A stretch of 64,000 nt of DNA from Palsa-504 sp963834685 (GCA_963834685.1 CAWICW010000020.1:233549-297548); one strand, 5' to 3'. Positions 27,373-36,152 are shown, numbered from the stretch's first letter. Numbers and translations: made by a program. The notes: generated by a model not told the origin, from the letters alone.

Positions 27373-28251
27373 TCACTGAAGCAGCGCGGTGACGAGACGC
27401 CGGCAGCGGAGGGGATCCTCGGTGAATCCATGCTGGAGACCCCACAGCCAGTAGTCGATGGTGCGGAAGATCGCCGAGCGGCGAGCGTGTTCCCGGTCGA
27501 GGCCCGCAGCGTCGGCGATGATGTCCAGCTGCTCGTTGATCGTCGCGGCGTCGGGCATCTCGTGGAGCCTGTCCCACAGGCAGCGGGCGAGGTCGAACCC
27601 GATGTCGCCGCGCAGTAGGCAGGGATCGACGGTCAGCCAAGGTTCCCGCTCCCCCCCGAGCACCTGCTCGTGGTGCAGCGCGGCGTCGACGGCACGGTCG
27701 CCGGTGGCGGAGGTCAGGGTCTCGGCGGCGGTACAGGCAGCGGCCAGCATCCCGGCCGGCACCGGACGGCCCAGCGCGACCCAGTCTGACTTCAGCGTGG
27801 CCAGCCGATCCCGCACCAGCTCGCCGGTGCTGAGCACCCAGCTGGGGGCAGGTACGGCGAGTCGGCGCATCATCCTGCCCGCATGATGATTGGCTTCGGT
27901 CAGCGGCAAGGTGGCCAGCGACCGCGCCGGATCCAGCCGTTCCAGCAGCATGGTCCCGGCCCCGAGGTCCGTCTCCACCAGCAGCACAGTGCCCCGGCCG
28001 GCCCAGAACCGGAGCGCCGCCACCTCGGCGGGGAAGCTCTCATCCGGTGCGGTCAGCCGCAACGCGAACTGCTCATCACCGCGTCGGACTGGAAGTACCA
28101 ATGCGTTCGATCCGTGCCAGGGATCACCGTCGAGCGAGAGGTTCCAAGCCCGGCACTGCTGATCGACCCGCTCAGGCAGGCAGTCCAGCCACGCGCGCCT
28201 TTCGTGCGACCCGCGCAGCATGGCCCGAAACGTGGACGGAACGGTGATCAC
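27373..28251 (-). CDS. Aminoglycoside/hydroxyurea kinase-like protein lacking catalytic residues
   Basis: About 292 residues, similar to the APH(6)/streptomycin 6-kinase and hydroxyurea kinase family: NALVLPVRRGDEQFALRL, GTMLLERLDPARSLATLPL, EREPWLTVDPCLLRGDIGFD. Two key sites differ from the family. The catalytic loop, normally LHGDLHH, reads VDAALHHEQVL, so the catalytic Asp is Ala. The nucleotide-binding Lys position in the beta-strand reads FALRL (Arg). The later DP motif that binds metal is kept. Thus it is probably an inactive pseudokinase or a decaying gene. GTG 28251 was chosen because relatives start MITVP; the frame extends to 28311. Flanked by 43-bp inverted repeats. Confidence 0.75.
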   Translation of the reverse strand: MITVPSTFRAMLRGSHERRAWLDCLPERVDQQCRAWNLSLDGDPWHGSNALVLPVRRGDEQFALRLTAPDESFPAEVAALRFWAGRGTVLLVETDLGAGTMLLERLDPARSLATLPLTEANHHAGRMMRRLAVPAPSWVLSTGELVRDRLATLKSDWVALGRPVPAGMLAAACTAAETLTSATGDRAVDAALHHEQVLGGEREPWLTVDPCLLRGDIGFDLARCLWDRLHEMPDAATINEQLDIIADAAGLDREHARRSAIFRTIDYWLWGLQHGFTEDPLRCRRLVTALLQ

Positions 28252-28415
28252 AAAGATGAGTCCATCACACCGCTCCAGCATCTCACCCGCGCGGTGTGCC
28301 CCAACGGACACTGCTGCAATCAGACGGCCGTTCCGGGGTCAGGCCGCCGCGCAGCGACTAGGAGCGCTCCTGGCCGGGTGAGCAGTAAGGACATGCTAAC
28401 GGCCGACGCGCAGTC

Positions 28416-28458
28416 CGGTGCCCTAGCGCGCGACCGACCTCCGGCGCAGACCGTCTCG
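28416..28458. repeat. Right arm of the perfect 43-bp inverted repeat
   Basis: Exact reverse complement of 27223-27265. The arm starts CGGTGCCCTAGCGCGCGACC and ends CAGACCGTCTCG. It lies about 160 bp beyond the start of the kinase-like gene. No transposase is encoded between the arms, and no flanking target duplication could be recognised by eye. Confidence 0.85.
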
Positions 28459-28525
28459 GTCGTCGTGACCCTCATCCTGCTGGTCATATTCCGGGTGATT
28501 CGGTAATTCGACCCGACAGGTATAA

Positions 28526-28577
28526 CCACTGTCCGTTCGGTAAAAGAAAAGAGCAATCATCCCCGAACGGCCACTGG
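28526..28577. repeat. Imperfect inverted repeat with CCGTTCGG/CCGAACGG core
   Basis: CCACTGTCCGTTCGG (28526-28540) pairs with CCGAACGGCCACTGG (28563-28577) with few mismatches around a 22-nt A-rich loop. The right arm resembles the dispersed CCGAACGG-type repeat at 3676 and 12182. Function unknown. Confidence 0.45.
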
Positions 28578-28622
28578 TGCGCGGGCAGTCGCATCTGAGC
28601 CCCGGTACCGGGTGGGATGTTG

Positions 28623-28740
28623 CTACTGCGTCTGCGGGACGACTCGTCCGGTTCTGGTGAGGACCCGCGCAGCTACCACGCCGAACACGAAGCCGCCGAC
28701 TTGCGCGAAGAAGGCGACGCCACCGCCGTCCTGGGCCTGA
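28623..28740 (-). pseudogene. C-terminal fragment of a rhomboid-type protease
   Basis: The minus strand reads GGGVAFFAQVGGFVFGVVAA then RVLTRTGRVVPQTQ and a stop. This matches the last transmembrane helix of bacterial rhomboid serine proteases, where the pattern AHxGGFxxG carries the catalytic His; here it is Gln (AQVGG). Nothing of the remaining five helices precedes it; instead the sequence runs into the kinase fragment at 28820. A broken remnant. Confidence 0.5.
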
Positions 28741-28819
28741 CCTGTAATTTTCTTCCTATTCGCTTTTCCTGCTGGCCAATTGCGCCGGCCCTGACTGCAC
28801 CAGTTCTCGCCCAGATCGG

Positions 28820-29093
28820 CGGGCCGGGGAAGACTGCCAGCGCCCCGGCCTGGAGCCGCCTCACGCCCAGCAGGCTCGCCGCGAGGCGGGCGAGCAGGTC
28901 GAGGGACTCCTCGGCGGCAGCTAGCAGTTCCTCGCGATCGCCGGCGGTCAGGCGGGCGTCGCGCGCGCAGGCCGCTCACCGCCGCCTTGGCCGCGGCGAG
29001 CGGCGCGCGCAGGTCATGGCTGACCGCCGCGAGCAGCGCCGCCCGCCCCCGATCGGCCTCCGTCGCGGGCTGTTCCGCGGCGCCGGTCGTCAT
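28820..29093 (-). pseudogene. KdpD-type histidine kinase fragment (HisKA) with frameshift
   Basis: From 29093 the frame reads ATEADRGRAALLAAVSHDLR then APLAAAKAAVSGLRA, the phospho-acceptor His box of KdpD-like sensor kinases. Just after, the frame shifts; the next frame gives DARLTAGDREELLAAAEESL, DLLARLAASLL and RLQAGALAVFPGP, the second HisKA helix. The ATP-binding domain and all sensor parts are missing, and the sequence passes directly into the rhomboid fragment. The frameshift and truncation make it non-functional. Confidence 0.7.
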
Positions 29094-29242
29094 CCCGCTC
29101 CTCGTTGCCCGATATCAGCATCAGTGCAGCCCGGGACCCGCGCCGCTGGCCAACACCTGGCGCCAATAGCGCGATAGCTAACGGCTTCTGGCCAGCACGG
29201 GTCGCCGGGCTCGCGATCGCCAGGCTCGTGGCATGGCGGGGC

Positions 29243-29320
29243 GTGGAGCTGCGGCACTTGCGATACTTCGTGGCGGTGGCCGACGCTGGCACGTTCACGC
29301 ACGCGGCGGAACATTCCCGC
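29243..29320 (+). pseudogene. N-terminal fragment of a LysR-type regulator
   Basis: GTG 29243 begins VELRHLRYFVAVADAGTFTH then AAEHS, the first helix of LysR-family DNA-binding domains (usually ...AAERL.VAQPTLSQ). The sequence then loses similarity and the frame ends in RKLAQRRRCR. Only about 25 codons survive. A good terminator follows at 29355. Confidence 0.65.
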
Positions 29321-29354
29321 AAGCTTGCGCAGCGGCGGCGATGTCGATGATTGC

Positions 29355-29395
29355 GGCCCGCAATGCCTTCCGCTACCGGGCGCGGGCCTTTTTGT
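29355..29395 (+). terminator. Rho-independent terminator
   Basis: GGCCCGC (29355-29361) pairs with GCGGGCC (29382-29388), directly followed by TTTTTGTT. The loop is 20 nt. It follows the LysR fragment on the plus strand and precedes the BON-domain gene; it may be a leftover from the once intact locus. Confidence 0.65.
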
Positions 29396-29570
29396 TCTAT
29401 CAGGACGGACCGGGGAGCTTGGCGTCAGCACGCGGAGCCGCGGGTACGCCTGCTGATAGCGCGTGCCTATGGCGCGACAGCCAGCATCGCTTTTTCAATT
29501 CGCGGCCGGCCGGGTGGACTGGCGGATGAGAAATGTAAATCCTGGCTAGTCACCGGAAGGACGCAAGCAA

Positions 29571-29993
29571 ATGAGCCAGACCAAGGACATCCGTGACGCA
29601 GTGGAAAACGAGCTCGGCTACGACCCGCTCGGCTACGACTCCGATATCTCGGTAAAGAACCTTAACGGGGACGTGGCGCTGAACGGCACCGTGCCCAGCT
29701 ACCCCCAGTACCTGGAGGCAGCCACGGCGGCGCGGCGCGTCGCGGGCGTGACGAAGCTGCAGAACCACCTCGAGGTCGTCCTGTCGGCCGGGGACTACCG
29801 TGACGACGCCACGCTAACCACCACGGCCAGCAACGCGCTCACGCTGAACATCGCCGTACCAGACGGCGTGGAGGCGACCGCGAGCAACGGCAACCTCACC
29901 CTCACCGGGACCGTGAGCTACGGTAGCGAGCGGACCGCGGCCGAACCGGCTGACGGGCCGGATCGGCGCGTATCAGAACTGCGTCGACGATGA
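29571..29993 (+). CDS. BON domain protein, C-terminus apparently truncated
   Basis: A 140-residue protein preceded by GGAAGGACGCAAGCAA. The first BON domain (about 5-68) is intact: DIRDAVENELGYDPL, ISVKNLNGDVALNGTVPSYP, GVTKLQNHLEVVL. A linker with TLTTTASNALTLNIAVPDGV leads to a second BON domain starting VEATASNGNLTLTGTVSYGS ERTAAE; here the normal continuation is replaced by PADGPDRRVSELRRR. So the second domain is cut at mid-length, probably by a frameshift or deletion. BON proteins bind phospholipid or envelope surfaces and are often stress-induced. No signal peptide is seen. Confidence 0.75.
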   Translation: MSQTKDIRDAVENELGYDPLGYDSDISVKNLNGDVALNGTVPSYPQYLEAATAARRVAGVTKLQNHLEVVLSAGDYRDDATLTTTASNALTLNIAVPDGVEATASNGNLTLTGTVSYGSERTAAEPADGPDRRVSELRRR

Positions 29994-30729
29994 GCGTGCC
30001 CGTACACAGATGATCCAGTTATGCGCGGCATCGTGTCCCTCCCCGCAGAGTACCCAGCGTCGTTTCGCCACAACGCGGAGCGCGATGCTATCGACTTCGC
30101 GACGTACACCGCACGGGTCGGCGAGTGTCGTGATCGATGACGTGCTCCTCATGGCGGCCGGCATGATCGAAGTGCGCGGGAGCAGTGGTGATCGCCCGGG
30201 GGCTTCGGAGAGTGGTTTGAGGACATCGTCGTCCGCATGCAGCCCGCACGCATTACCTCCTTCGGATCGGCTCCGGCGAATTGGTTACCAGCTCGGTCGG
30301 TCAGCGAAGCCCAGCTGATAGCCCGGATCGAGCAGCGTGGGCCACTCCGCTGCCCTGTCCTCTTGGCCGGATGACCTGCAGGCCCGCGGAGCTGGTGGTG
30401 ATCTGTCGTTGCGGCCATCGTCGCCTGGGTGCCAGGTGTCGTACCTTCGGCATAGCAACGACCAGAGCGACTGGCCTTGCCCTCCTGAATCCCGGACGCG
30501 GCCCGCAGTCCCGGGTTCGCTCCAGCGCCGGGTGGATCTCTTCGGAGAGTTCCCGCAGCGTCTGACGCTCAGCTGATCGATGTATGGATAAACGATAATT
30601 GAGTGTGCGAGAATTCTCAGATCAGCCCGAAGCATAGCGATAGTGGCGCGTGCACTCGACGGCTACCTCCGCCCTCGGGTCCGCGCGGTACCGTCTGAGA
30701 ACACGGGTGCCGGAAATGGGTGGGGACAT
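29994..30729. other. Non-coding stretch after truncated BON gene
   Basis: These 736 bases hold only short, low-confidence frames on both strands. Nothing could be assigned. Given the truncated gene before it and the fragments from 28.6 to 29.3 kb, it may be decayed sequence. Confidence 0.4.
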
Positions 30730-32163
30730 ATGGCTGGGAATCAGCTGCCGTCGATTAACTACATCGTCCAGCTCATGCTCGAGAACCGCTCGTTCGACCA
30801 CATGCTTGGATTCCTGTATCCGAAGTCCGACAACTTCGAGGGCCTGACCGGCAGCGAGTCTAATACAGACGCCAGCGGCAATACGGTGACGGTTTACCAG
30901 ATCGATCACACGGCGCCGGGCGCCTACTTCATGCCGGGCGCTGATCCCGGTGAGGGATACGCGAATACCAACCAACAGCTATTCGGCAGCGGCAAGCCGC
31001 CGAGCAGCCCGCCGGCCGCGACCAACACCGGCTTCGTCACGAACTTCGCCGACGCCATCGCCTACGACCAGCGCTCCGGCCGCAGCGTGCAGGCCGGCAC
31101 CACCGCCTCGGCCATCATGGGAATGTTCCCGCCCGCGGCGCTGCCGGTACTGTCCGGTCTGGCCGCCGGGTTCGCCGTCTGCGACCACTGGTACAGCTCA
31201 GTGCCCACCGAGACCTTCCCGAACAGGGCCTTCGCCTGCGCCGCGACGAGCCAGGGGCACATGAACGACGGCACGGCGTCCTTCACCGTGCCGACCATCT
31301 TCGGGCTGATGACCAGGCACAACCTGAGCTGGAAGATCTACGGTTACAACCAGGAGCCGCTGACCCGCAAGAACTTCCCGGACACCCTGAGCGCCCCGGA
31401 TTCCTGCTTCGGGCTGTTCCCCGATTTCCAGTCCGACGCCGCGGCCGGGACGCTGCCCCAGTACTCCTTCCTCGAGCCGAGCTGGGAATCGACGGGCAAC
31501 AGCCAGCACGCCAACTACGACGTCTCGCTCGGCGAGAAGCTCATCCTGGACGTCTACAACGCGGTCCGCAACAGCCCGGGCTGGAACCAGACGCTGCTGT
31601 TCATCACCTACGACGAGCACGGCGGCCTATATGACCACGTGCCGCCGCCATGGGGGGCCACCCCGCCGGACGACACCACATCCGCGCCCGGCGAGTTCGG
31701 GTTCGACTTCACCCGGTTCGGGGTGCGAGTCCCGGCGGTGCTGGTCTCGCCGCTCATCCCGGCCGGCACGGTATTCCGGGTACCCGGGCCGACGCCGCTG
31801 GATCACACCTCCGTCTTGAAAACCATCCAGACCCGCTGGGGGCTGCCCGCGCTAACCCAAAGGGACGCCGCCGCGCCTGACGTCGGAGATGTGCTCAGCC
31901 TGCCTGCCCCCCGGACCACCGACCTGCCCGCCGGCCTGGCCGCGCCGACCTCAACCGGCGCCAACCCGGCCGCGGCCGAAGTGTCGAACCTCCAGCTGGC
32001 GAACGCCCAGCTGACATCGCAGCTGCAGGTTCCGCTGAGCGAGCTGCGCTCCGCGCCGCTGCTGGCCACCCAGCAGACACCGGCGGACTACGACCACTAC
32101 ATCGCAGCGCGCACGGCTACCTGGAAAGCTGCCAGGACACGCGGCAGCGCCCCGCACGGCTGA
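30730..32163 (+). CDS. Phosphoesterase (phospholipase C/acid phosphatase-like, PF04185)
   Basis: A 477-residue member of the alkaline-phosphatase-like phosphoesterase family. Metal and catalytic blocks are clear: MLENRSFDHMLGFLYP (about 17-32), DHWYSSVPTETFPNRAFACA (about 155-174), FITYDEHGGLYDHVPPP (about 292-308), GVRVPAVLVSPLIPAGTVF and DHTSVLKTI. Unlike typical secreted phospholipases C it has no Tat or Sec signal at ATG 30730 (GGGGAC upstream); the frame opens at 30643, but that part has no signal either. So it may act in the cytoplasm, or the signal is lost. The C-terminal about 60 residues are Ala-rich and helical. Substrate unknown. Confidence 0.88.
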   Translation: MAGNQLPSINYIVQLMLENRSFDHMLGFLYPKSDNFEGLTGSESNTDASGNTVTVYQIDHTAPGAYFMPGADPGEGYANTNQQLFGSGKPPSSPPAATNTGFVTNFADAIAYDQRSGRSVQAGTTASAIMGMFPPAALPVLSGLAAGFAVCDHWYSSVPTETFPNRAFACAATSQGHMNDGTASFTVPTIFGLMTRHNLSWKIYGYNQEPLTRKNFPDTLSAPDSCFGLFPDFQSDAAAGTLPQYSFLEPSWESTGNSQHANYDVSLGEKLILDVYNAVRNSPGWNQTLLFITYDEHGGLYDHVPPPWGATPPDDTTSAPGEFGFDFTRFGVRVPAVLVSPLIPAGTVFRVPGPTPLDHTSVLKTIQTRWGLPALTQRDAAAPDVGDVLSLPAPRTTDLPAGLAAPTSTGANPAAAEVSNLQLANAQLTSQLQVPLSELRSAPLLATQQTPADYDHYIAARTATWKAARTRGSAPHG

Positions 32164-32857
32164 CCGCCAGCCAGCTCGGCTCTGCAGGCGCCTCGCCCTC
32201 ATCCGCCGCGGGTCGGCAGAAGCCAGGCGGCCGGTTCAGCACCGCATGCCGGCTCTCAGCAGCGTTCAAGCTGCCTTCACGCCCCTATGGACCTGCCAGC
32301 TGCAAGTTTCCCGTCATGCTCGTATCCGCCGCCCCGGCTAGGCAGGTTTCTGAACTGAGTCTTTATCCCCGCAGTTCACAGAACACGCATGCGGCCGACT
32401 CCAGCCAAGACAGCACTGGCGGACCGCGGCAGGATCAGTGATCTCTGCCGCGGTCCGGCACCCAGCGCACAGAATGCCTAGATCTGGACGGTCGTGATCG
32501 GCCTCGAGCCGTCGTCCACCCATAACTCAATAAGGGCGGATATTTTGCGCGGAGCCAGAGGCCTTCGCCTCGAAGGTAGCCGTTGCGCAATCCCCGATTG
32601 CAACGGCGACCGGCCGCTCAGCCTGCATATTTATACATCGCGGCCGTCCGCGGAAGTGCGCGCTAGCCGCGGACAGGGTTGAGGGCCGCGGCTGCCAGGT
32701 CAAGGCGCACTAGGGCTGCGGTCACCATGGTGGCAGGCCGGGCAGATCGCACGGAAGTCCATCTCGGTCGGTGCTGACTAACCTCCGGTACGGGCACCGG
32801 CAGCGGGGGCCTTCACCCGGATGGAAGCCAGCGCCGGGGACGCTACGCTGCTGTGTC
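32164..32857. other. Non-coding stretch
   Basis: No reliable gene in 694 bases. A 61-codon minus-strand frame at 32338-32523 is Cys-rich (LGILCAGCRTAAE, then QCCLGW) and could be a tiny metal-binding protein, but it lacks other support. Confidence 0.35.
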
Positions 32858-33420
32858 ATGCCGCAGGCGCGCCTGGACACTGCTCGGATCCGGGCGGCTC
32901 GCCCGGTGATCGACCCGGTTTTCTCGGCACTCCGCTGTACCGCTGCCAGGCGCTGGAGCCCGGCCTGGGTGCGCAGTGAGCATCAAGCTCGAAACGGCGA
33001 ACCCGGTCCGCAGCTTCAAGGCGCGCGGCACCGAGGTCGTCACGAGCCTGCTCGCCGGCGATGGCTCGCGAGTGGTGGTGTGCGCCAGCGCGGGCAACCT
33101 TGGCCAGGCCCTGGCCTGGGCCGGTCGCGGCCGGGGGCTGGAGGTCACTGTCGTGGCATCTCGCTTTGCGCCTGCGGCCAAGCTTGATCGCATCCGCGCA
33201 TTGGACGCCAGGCTGGAGTTCGTGGACGGCCGGCATGCGGATGCTCCTTGACCACGCTGGCCTGGTCGTCGAACCGTCGGCCGCGCTGGGCATCGCAGCC
33301 GTCCTGGAAGACCGTGACCGTTTCGCCGGCCGGCACGTCGTCACCATCGTGTGCGGCAGCAACGTCGACCTAGACGCCTATCACCGCTGGGTCGGCGCGG
33401 CTCCCACCCACAGGTCTTGA
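32858..33420 (+). pseudogene. PLP-dependent threonine dehydratase/synthase-like enzyme, internally deleted
   Basis: ATG 32858 starts MPQARLDTARIRAARPVIDP; near 32920 the frame shifts to GTPLYRCQALEPGLG, then shifts back to SIKLETANPVRSFKARGTEV with the PLP-binding Lys in SFKARG. It continues to LDARLEFVDGRH at about 33235. The next sequence, in another frame, is LLDHAGLVVEPSAALGIAAV and ending VCGSNVDLDAYHRW, the C-terminal block of the same fold type II enzymes. About 150 residues between are missing, including the glycine-rich phosphate loop. At least two frameshifts and one deletion: not functional. Confidence 0.75.
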
Positions 33421-33692
33421 CAATTACTCCGTGGACTGCGGCGGAAGCTTGAGGGTGCCCAGCGGTCAGTCGACAACCGTGAGCCCTGCCAGTCGGCGGG
33501 CGCAGGCTGACTGGGGCTTTGTCACAGAGAGCAACCTTGACTTTCAGGTGCCCGCGCACACTGCCAATGCCTGATCCGGAGATGCTCGGTGGCGCGTGCT
33601 GGACGGGTACAGATTTGGCTGGTCTGCGCTTCAAGGCCGGTGTCTGCTGCGTGGGACCCCGCCGCCGGTCCGTTGAGGACCTCCGCGCTTCC

Positions 33693-34127
33693 TCACAGGT
33701 CGTAGGGCAGCAGCGTGAAATGGTCCGCTCCCCACAACGGCCGGAGCCGCCGGAAGTGCCGCTGGTCGAGGGTGAGCAGCCGTGTTGTGCGGTAACGATC
33801 GGCCAGCACCACGTTGGCCGCGTCCGTGATACCAATGTAACTACTGTCATCTGAGTTCCGGTTGATGACGTCCAAGGCCACCGCGTGGTCGGTCGCGGTC
33901 CATTCCGGTAGCTCGTATGCCTCGGCGGCCACGTCGGCCGCGAACTGGCGCGCGGCCGCAGCGCCGAGCCTGCTGTAGAGCATGTAATCGCTCTCGGCGG
34001 CGACCATCGGCGAGACGACTAGCAGCCCGTCGGCGGCCGCGAGGACCGTGGCGATCGCCTCGTGCTCGGCGTAGGCCTCGTCGAGGCTGGCCAGGACGGC
34101 GCTGGTGTCAACGATGATGGCGGTCAT
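33693..34127 (-). CDS. vapC: VapC-type PIN domain toxin
   Basis: A 144-residue PIN-domain ribonuclease. Acidic residues expected in the active site are visible: Asp in IIVDTSAVLASLD (residue 7), Glu in MVAAESDYML (about 45), Asp in GITDAANVVLAD (about 101) and the later Asp in LLTLDQRHF (about 119). These bind Mg and cut RNA. The start overlaps the stop of the antitoxin by 20 nt, the usual VapBC order. Flanked by a decayed enzyme gene and an intergenic repeat, consistent with an accessory region. Confidence 0.85.
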   Translation of the reverse strand: MTAIIVDTSAVLASLDEAYAEHEAIATVLAAADGLLVVSPMVAAESDYMLYSRLGAAAARQFAADVAAEAYELPEWTATDHAVALDVINRNSDDSSYIGITDAANVVLADRYRTTRLLTLDQRHFRRLRPLWGADHFTLLPYDL

Positions 34128-34335
34128 CGCCTAGGCCGGCTGTGAGCTGGTCGTCGATCTCTTCAGCGGTCAGCGGCCGACTGCTTCGGAACCCGCCGGC
34201 CGCCGGCCGGGGTCGCGGCGCCCGCTCCCTGACCAGCTTGTCGATCTCCTGCGCGAGCGTAACCCCGTCAGCGGCGGCCAGTCGGTGCAGCCGGTCCCGC
34301 GTCGCCTTCGGCACCTTGATGGTCGTCATGGTCAT
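34108..34335 (-). CDS. vapB: VapB-type antitoxin (ribbon-helix-helix)
   Basis: About 75 residues. The N-terminus MTMTTIKVPKATRDRLHRLA then DGVTLAQEIDKLVRE fits a ribbon-helix-helix DNA-binding domain; the Arg/Pro-rich tail would cover the toxin. Starts at 34335 or 34329 are equally plausible; the frame is open to 34371. Just upstream, GGTATACTCACCGGTAT holds two GGTAT half-sites, a candidate autoregulatory operator. Confidence 0.8.
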   Translation of the reverse strand: MTMTTIKVPKATRDRLHRLAAADGVTLAQEIDKLVRERAPRPRPAAGGFRSSRPLTAEEIDDQLTAGLGDDRHHR

Positions 34336-34806
34336 ACCGGTGAGTATACCAGCGCGATCGTGGGTCCCCACCGCTGGATACTGGCCAGGAACCGGACATT
34401 CTGCGATTCATAAACGGCGCGTCACATGCGACTGCAGACGATGGGCTGAGGCCACGATGCGCTGGCCCCGGCACTTGCGTAACGAGGACTGACGACCAGC
34501 GTCGCCCGCGACCGCCTAATGCGCCCGAGGAGCCTCTTCTAGCGGGGACGGCGGTGGCGCCGCGGCGAATTGACAATCTGAGCGGGGAGGCAGCCGCCTC
34601 AGCCGACGCCATTCGGGAACAAATAATCGTCATGCGCGAAGCGCCGGCTGCCGAATATGCCATGCCTTTACTTTCCGTAGTGGCCATGGTTCAACCCGAC
34701 TGTGACAGGTGTCCGACCCCGCGCTCGAGCGCAGCACCGCCAGCATCCCGCCAAGCCGGAACCGCGCGCTCCAAGGTGGCGGGCTCGGCATCGGAGCTTT
34801 CTATAA

Positions 34807-34882
34807 GGCGATCTCCAGCGCTGCTCCGGGAACCACTTAGGGAAGCTACTGCGCGACCTCACCGCCGGGGAGGGGTCTTCGC
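34807..34882. repeat. Copy B of a diverged intergenic repeat
   Basis: GCGATCT, a 5-nt gap, GCTGCTCCGGGAACC (34820-34834) and later GAGGGGTCTTCGC (34870-34882) match copy A at 25748-25919 in the same order. The surrounding 34372-35094 (723 bases) shows no supportable gene. Confidence 0.45.
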
Positions 34883-35094
34883 CGGTCCTAGCTCAGCTAG
34901 TCCACACCGAGGGGATCATTCGTTAGCCCGCCGTGGAGCTCGACTGCGGGCAGTCATGCAGCCCTGCGATCAGGGTTGTCCTTGCGCCTATCCACTCCTG
35001 AGCCGGCGTCGAGTCGATCTCCGTCGGCGCTAGAGCATGAGTGGCCGCGACGCAGCACGTTGTCAGGCGCTCAATCGCGATATAGCTTGGCTGG

Positions 35095-35517
35095 ATGGAC
35101 GTACGGGCACGCGAGGACGTCGCCGCCGCAGCGGCCGTGCATACAGAGCTCGGCCAAGCGTACGACGGCGCCGTGGCCGAGGGGCTGGTCGAGAGGATCA
35201 GCTCGGAGATCGACAAGCAAGTGGACGCGAGGCTGGCGCAGCGGGGCATCCGGCCCGCCGTGGCCGCATGGACGAACCTGGCCATGGGCCTGGGCTCAAT
35301 CGGGCTGGGTATCGGCGCGACGGCCGTGACGCTGCAGTCCTGGTCGTCCAACGGAGTCGCACCCAAAGCAGAACTCGATCTCGGCTCATTCCGGGCATCC
35401 CTTCTGACGAGCACCAGATCGGTGAGCACCATCCAGGTGATCCTTATCGCACTGATCTGGGTCGCCATTGCCGTCGTCAACGTCGCCTATGCCCGCCGCC
35501 ATCCAGGTAGGCCCTAA
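35095..35517 (+). CDS. Small integral membrane protein
   Basis: A 140-residue protein. The helical N-terminus (VRAREDVAAAAAVHTELGQA, then GLVERISSEIDKQVDARLAQ) resembles the cytoplasmic start of many actinobacterial small membrane proteins. Two transmembrane helices follow (about 58-80 and 110-132) joined by a loop of about 30 residues. No enzymatic motif. The gene stands alone. ATG 35095 has no strong ribosome-binding site. Function unknown. Confidence 0.7.
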   Translation: MDVRAREDVAAAAAVHTELGQAYDGAVAEGLVERISSEIDKQVDARLAQRGIRPAVAAWTNLAMGLGSIGLGIGATAVTLQSWSSNGVAPKAELDLGSFRASLLTSTRSVSTIQVILIALIWVAIAVVNVAYARRHPGRP

Positions 35518-35775
35518 GCGGTACACCCTCGCCGCAACTGGTGTGGCAGCCGACACTGGAACTGCAACGAAGCACCTGGAAGGTTGCTGAGAGGTTGTTC
35601 GGCACAGGCTGACTCTTAACACTGCAACGGCACTTGGCTACAGCCGGGCTTTCGCGGGAGCGCAGAGACCTGTCCATGTCGTACATGACGGGCCTATATT
35701 CAGTCTGTCGGGAGCCGAGGGCAGGCTGGCGGACCAGACTCGATCAGGTTCCGACGGTAGGTAAGGAGGGCAGAA

Positions 35776-36060
35776 GTGGCAATCTTGGTGGTGGGTGAGG
35801 CCACTGGCGTGACGGCCGAGCAAGATGCGGCTCTGGCGAAGAAGCTGTACCCAGTGGGTTCGCTCCCTGCTGGGTTCAGGATCCGCATGGCGGGGCCGAT
35901 GGCCGGCGGCTGGCGCATCGTGACCCTGTGGGACAGCGAAGCCGACTGGGAGCGCTTCCGTGACGAGAAGCTCACGCCCGCGCTGGCGGGCATCGGTCAG
36001 ACGCTGGGGGCGGTCGAGCCCTGGCCGATCGAAACGGTCCTTACGGTCTGGGAGCTCTGA
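35776..36060 (+). CDS. Small antibiotic-biosynthesis-monooxygenase-like (ABM) protein
   Basis: A 94-residue protein from GTG 35776 behind AAGGAGGGCAGAA. The pattern of strand, GPMAGGWRIVTLWDSEADWE and RFRDEKLTPALAGIG fits a dimeric alpha/beta-barrel of the ABM/EthD type; the block around WDSEADWERFRDEKL is common in actinobacterial members without known enzyme activity. It lies upstream of the convergent TetR regulator gene. Role unknown; could be a small stress or binding protein. Confidence 0.65.
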   Translation: MAILVVGEATGVTAEQDAALAKKLYPVGSLPAGFRIRMAGPMAGGWRIVTLWDSEADWERFRDEKLTPALAGIGQTLGAVEPWPIETVLTVWEL

Positions 36061-36152
36061 CTCCTCGGCACGCGTCACGCGGGACCTTGGCCCGGCCCGA
36101 CTCTCCTCAAGCTCAAGGAAGGTGACGGCCGGTCCACGCTTCGATGCCGTAA

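Noticed and set aside
30010..30635. Several overlapping short frames between the BON and phosphoesterase genes
   Set aside because: All are short, Ser/Arg/Pro-rich and mutually overlapping; none has a start signal or motif.
32338..32523. Cys-rich 61-codon minus-strand frame
   Set aside because: Suggestive Cys spacing but no ribosome-binding site, no neighbour logic and no known family; kept only as a note in the gap entry.
34554..35033. 159-codon plus-strand frame in the gap after VapB
   Set aside because: Later half is low-complexity and the start lacks a ribosome-binding site; no family recognised.
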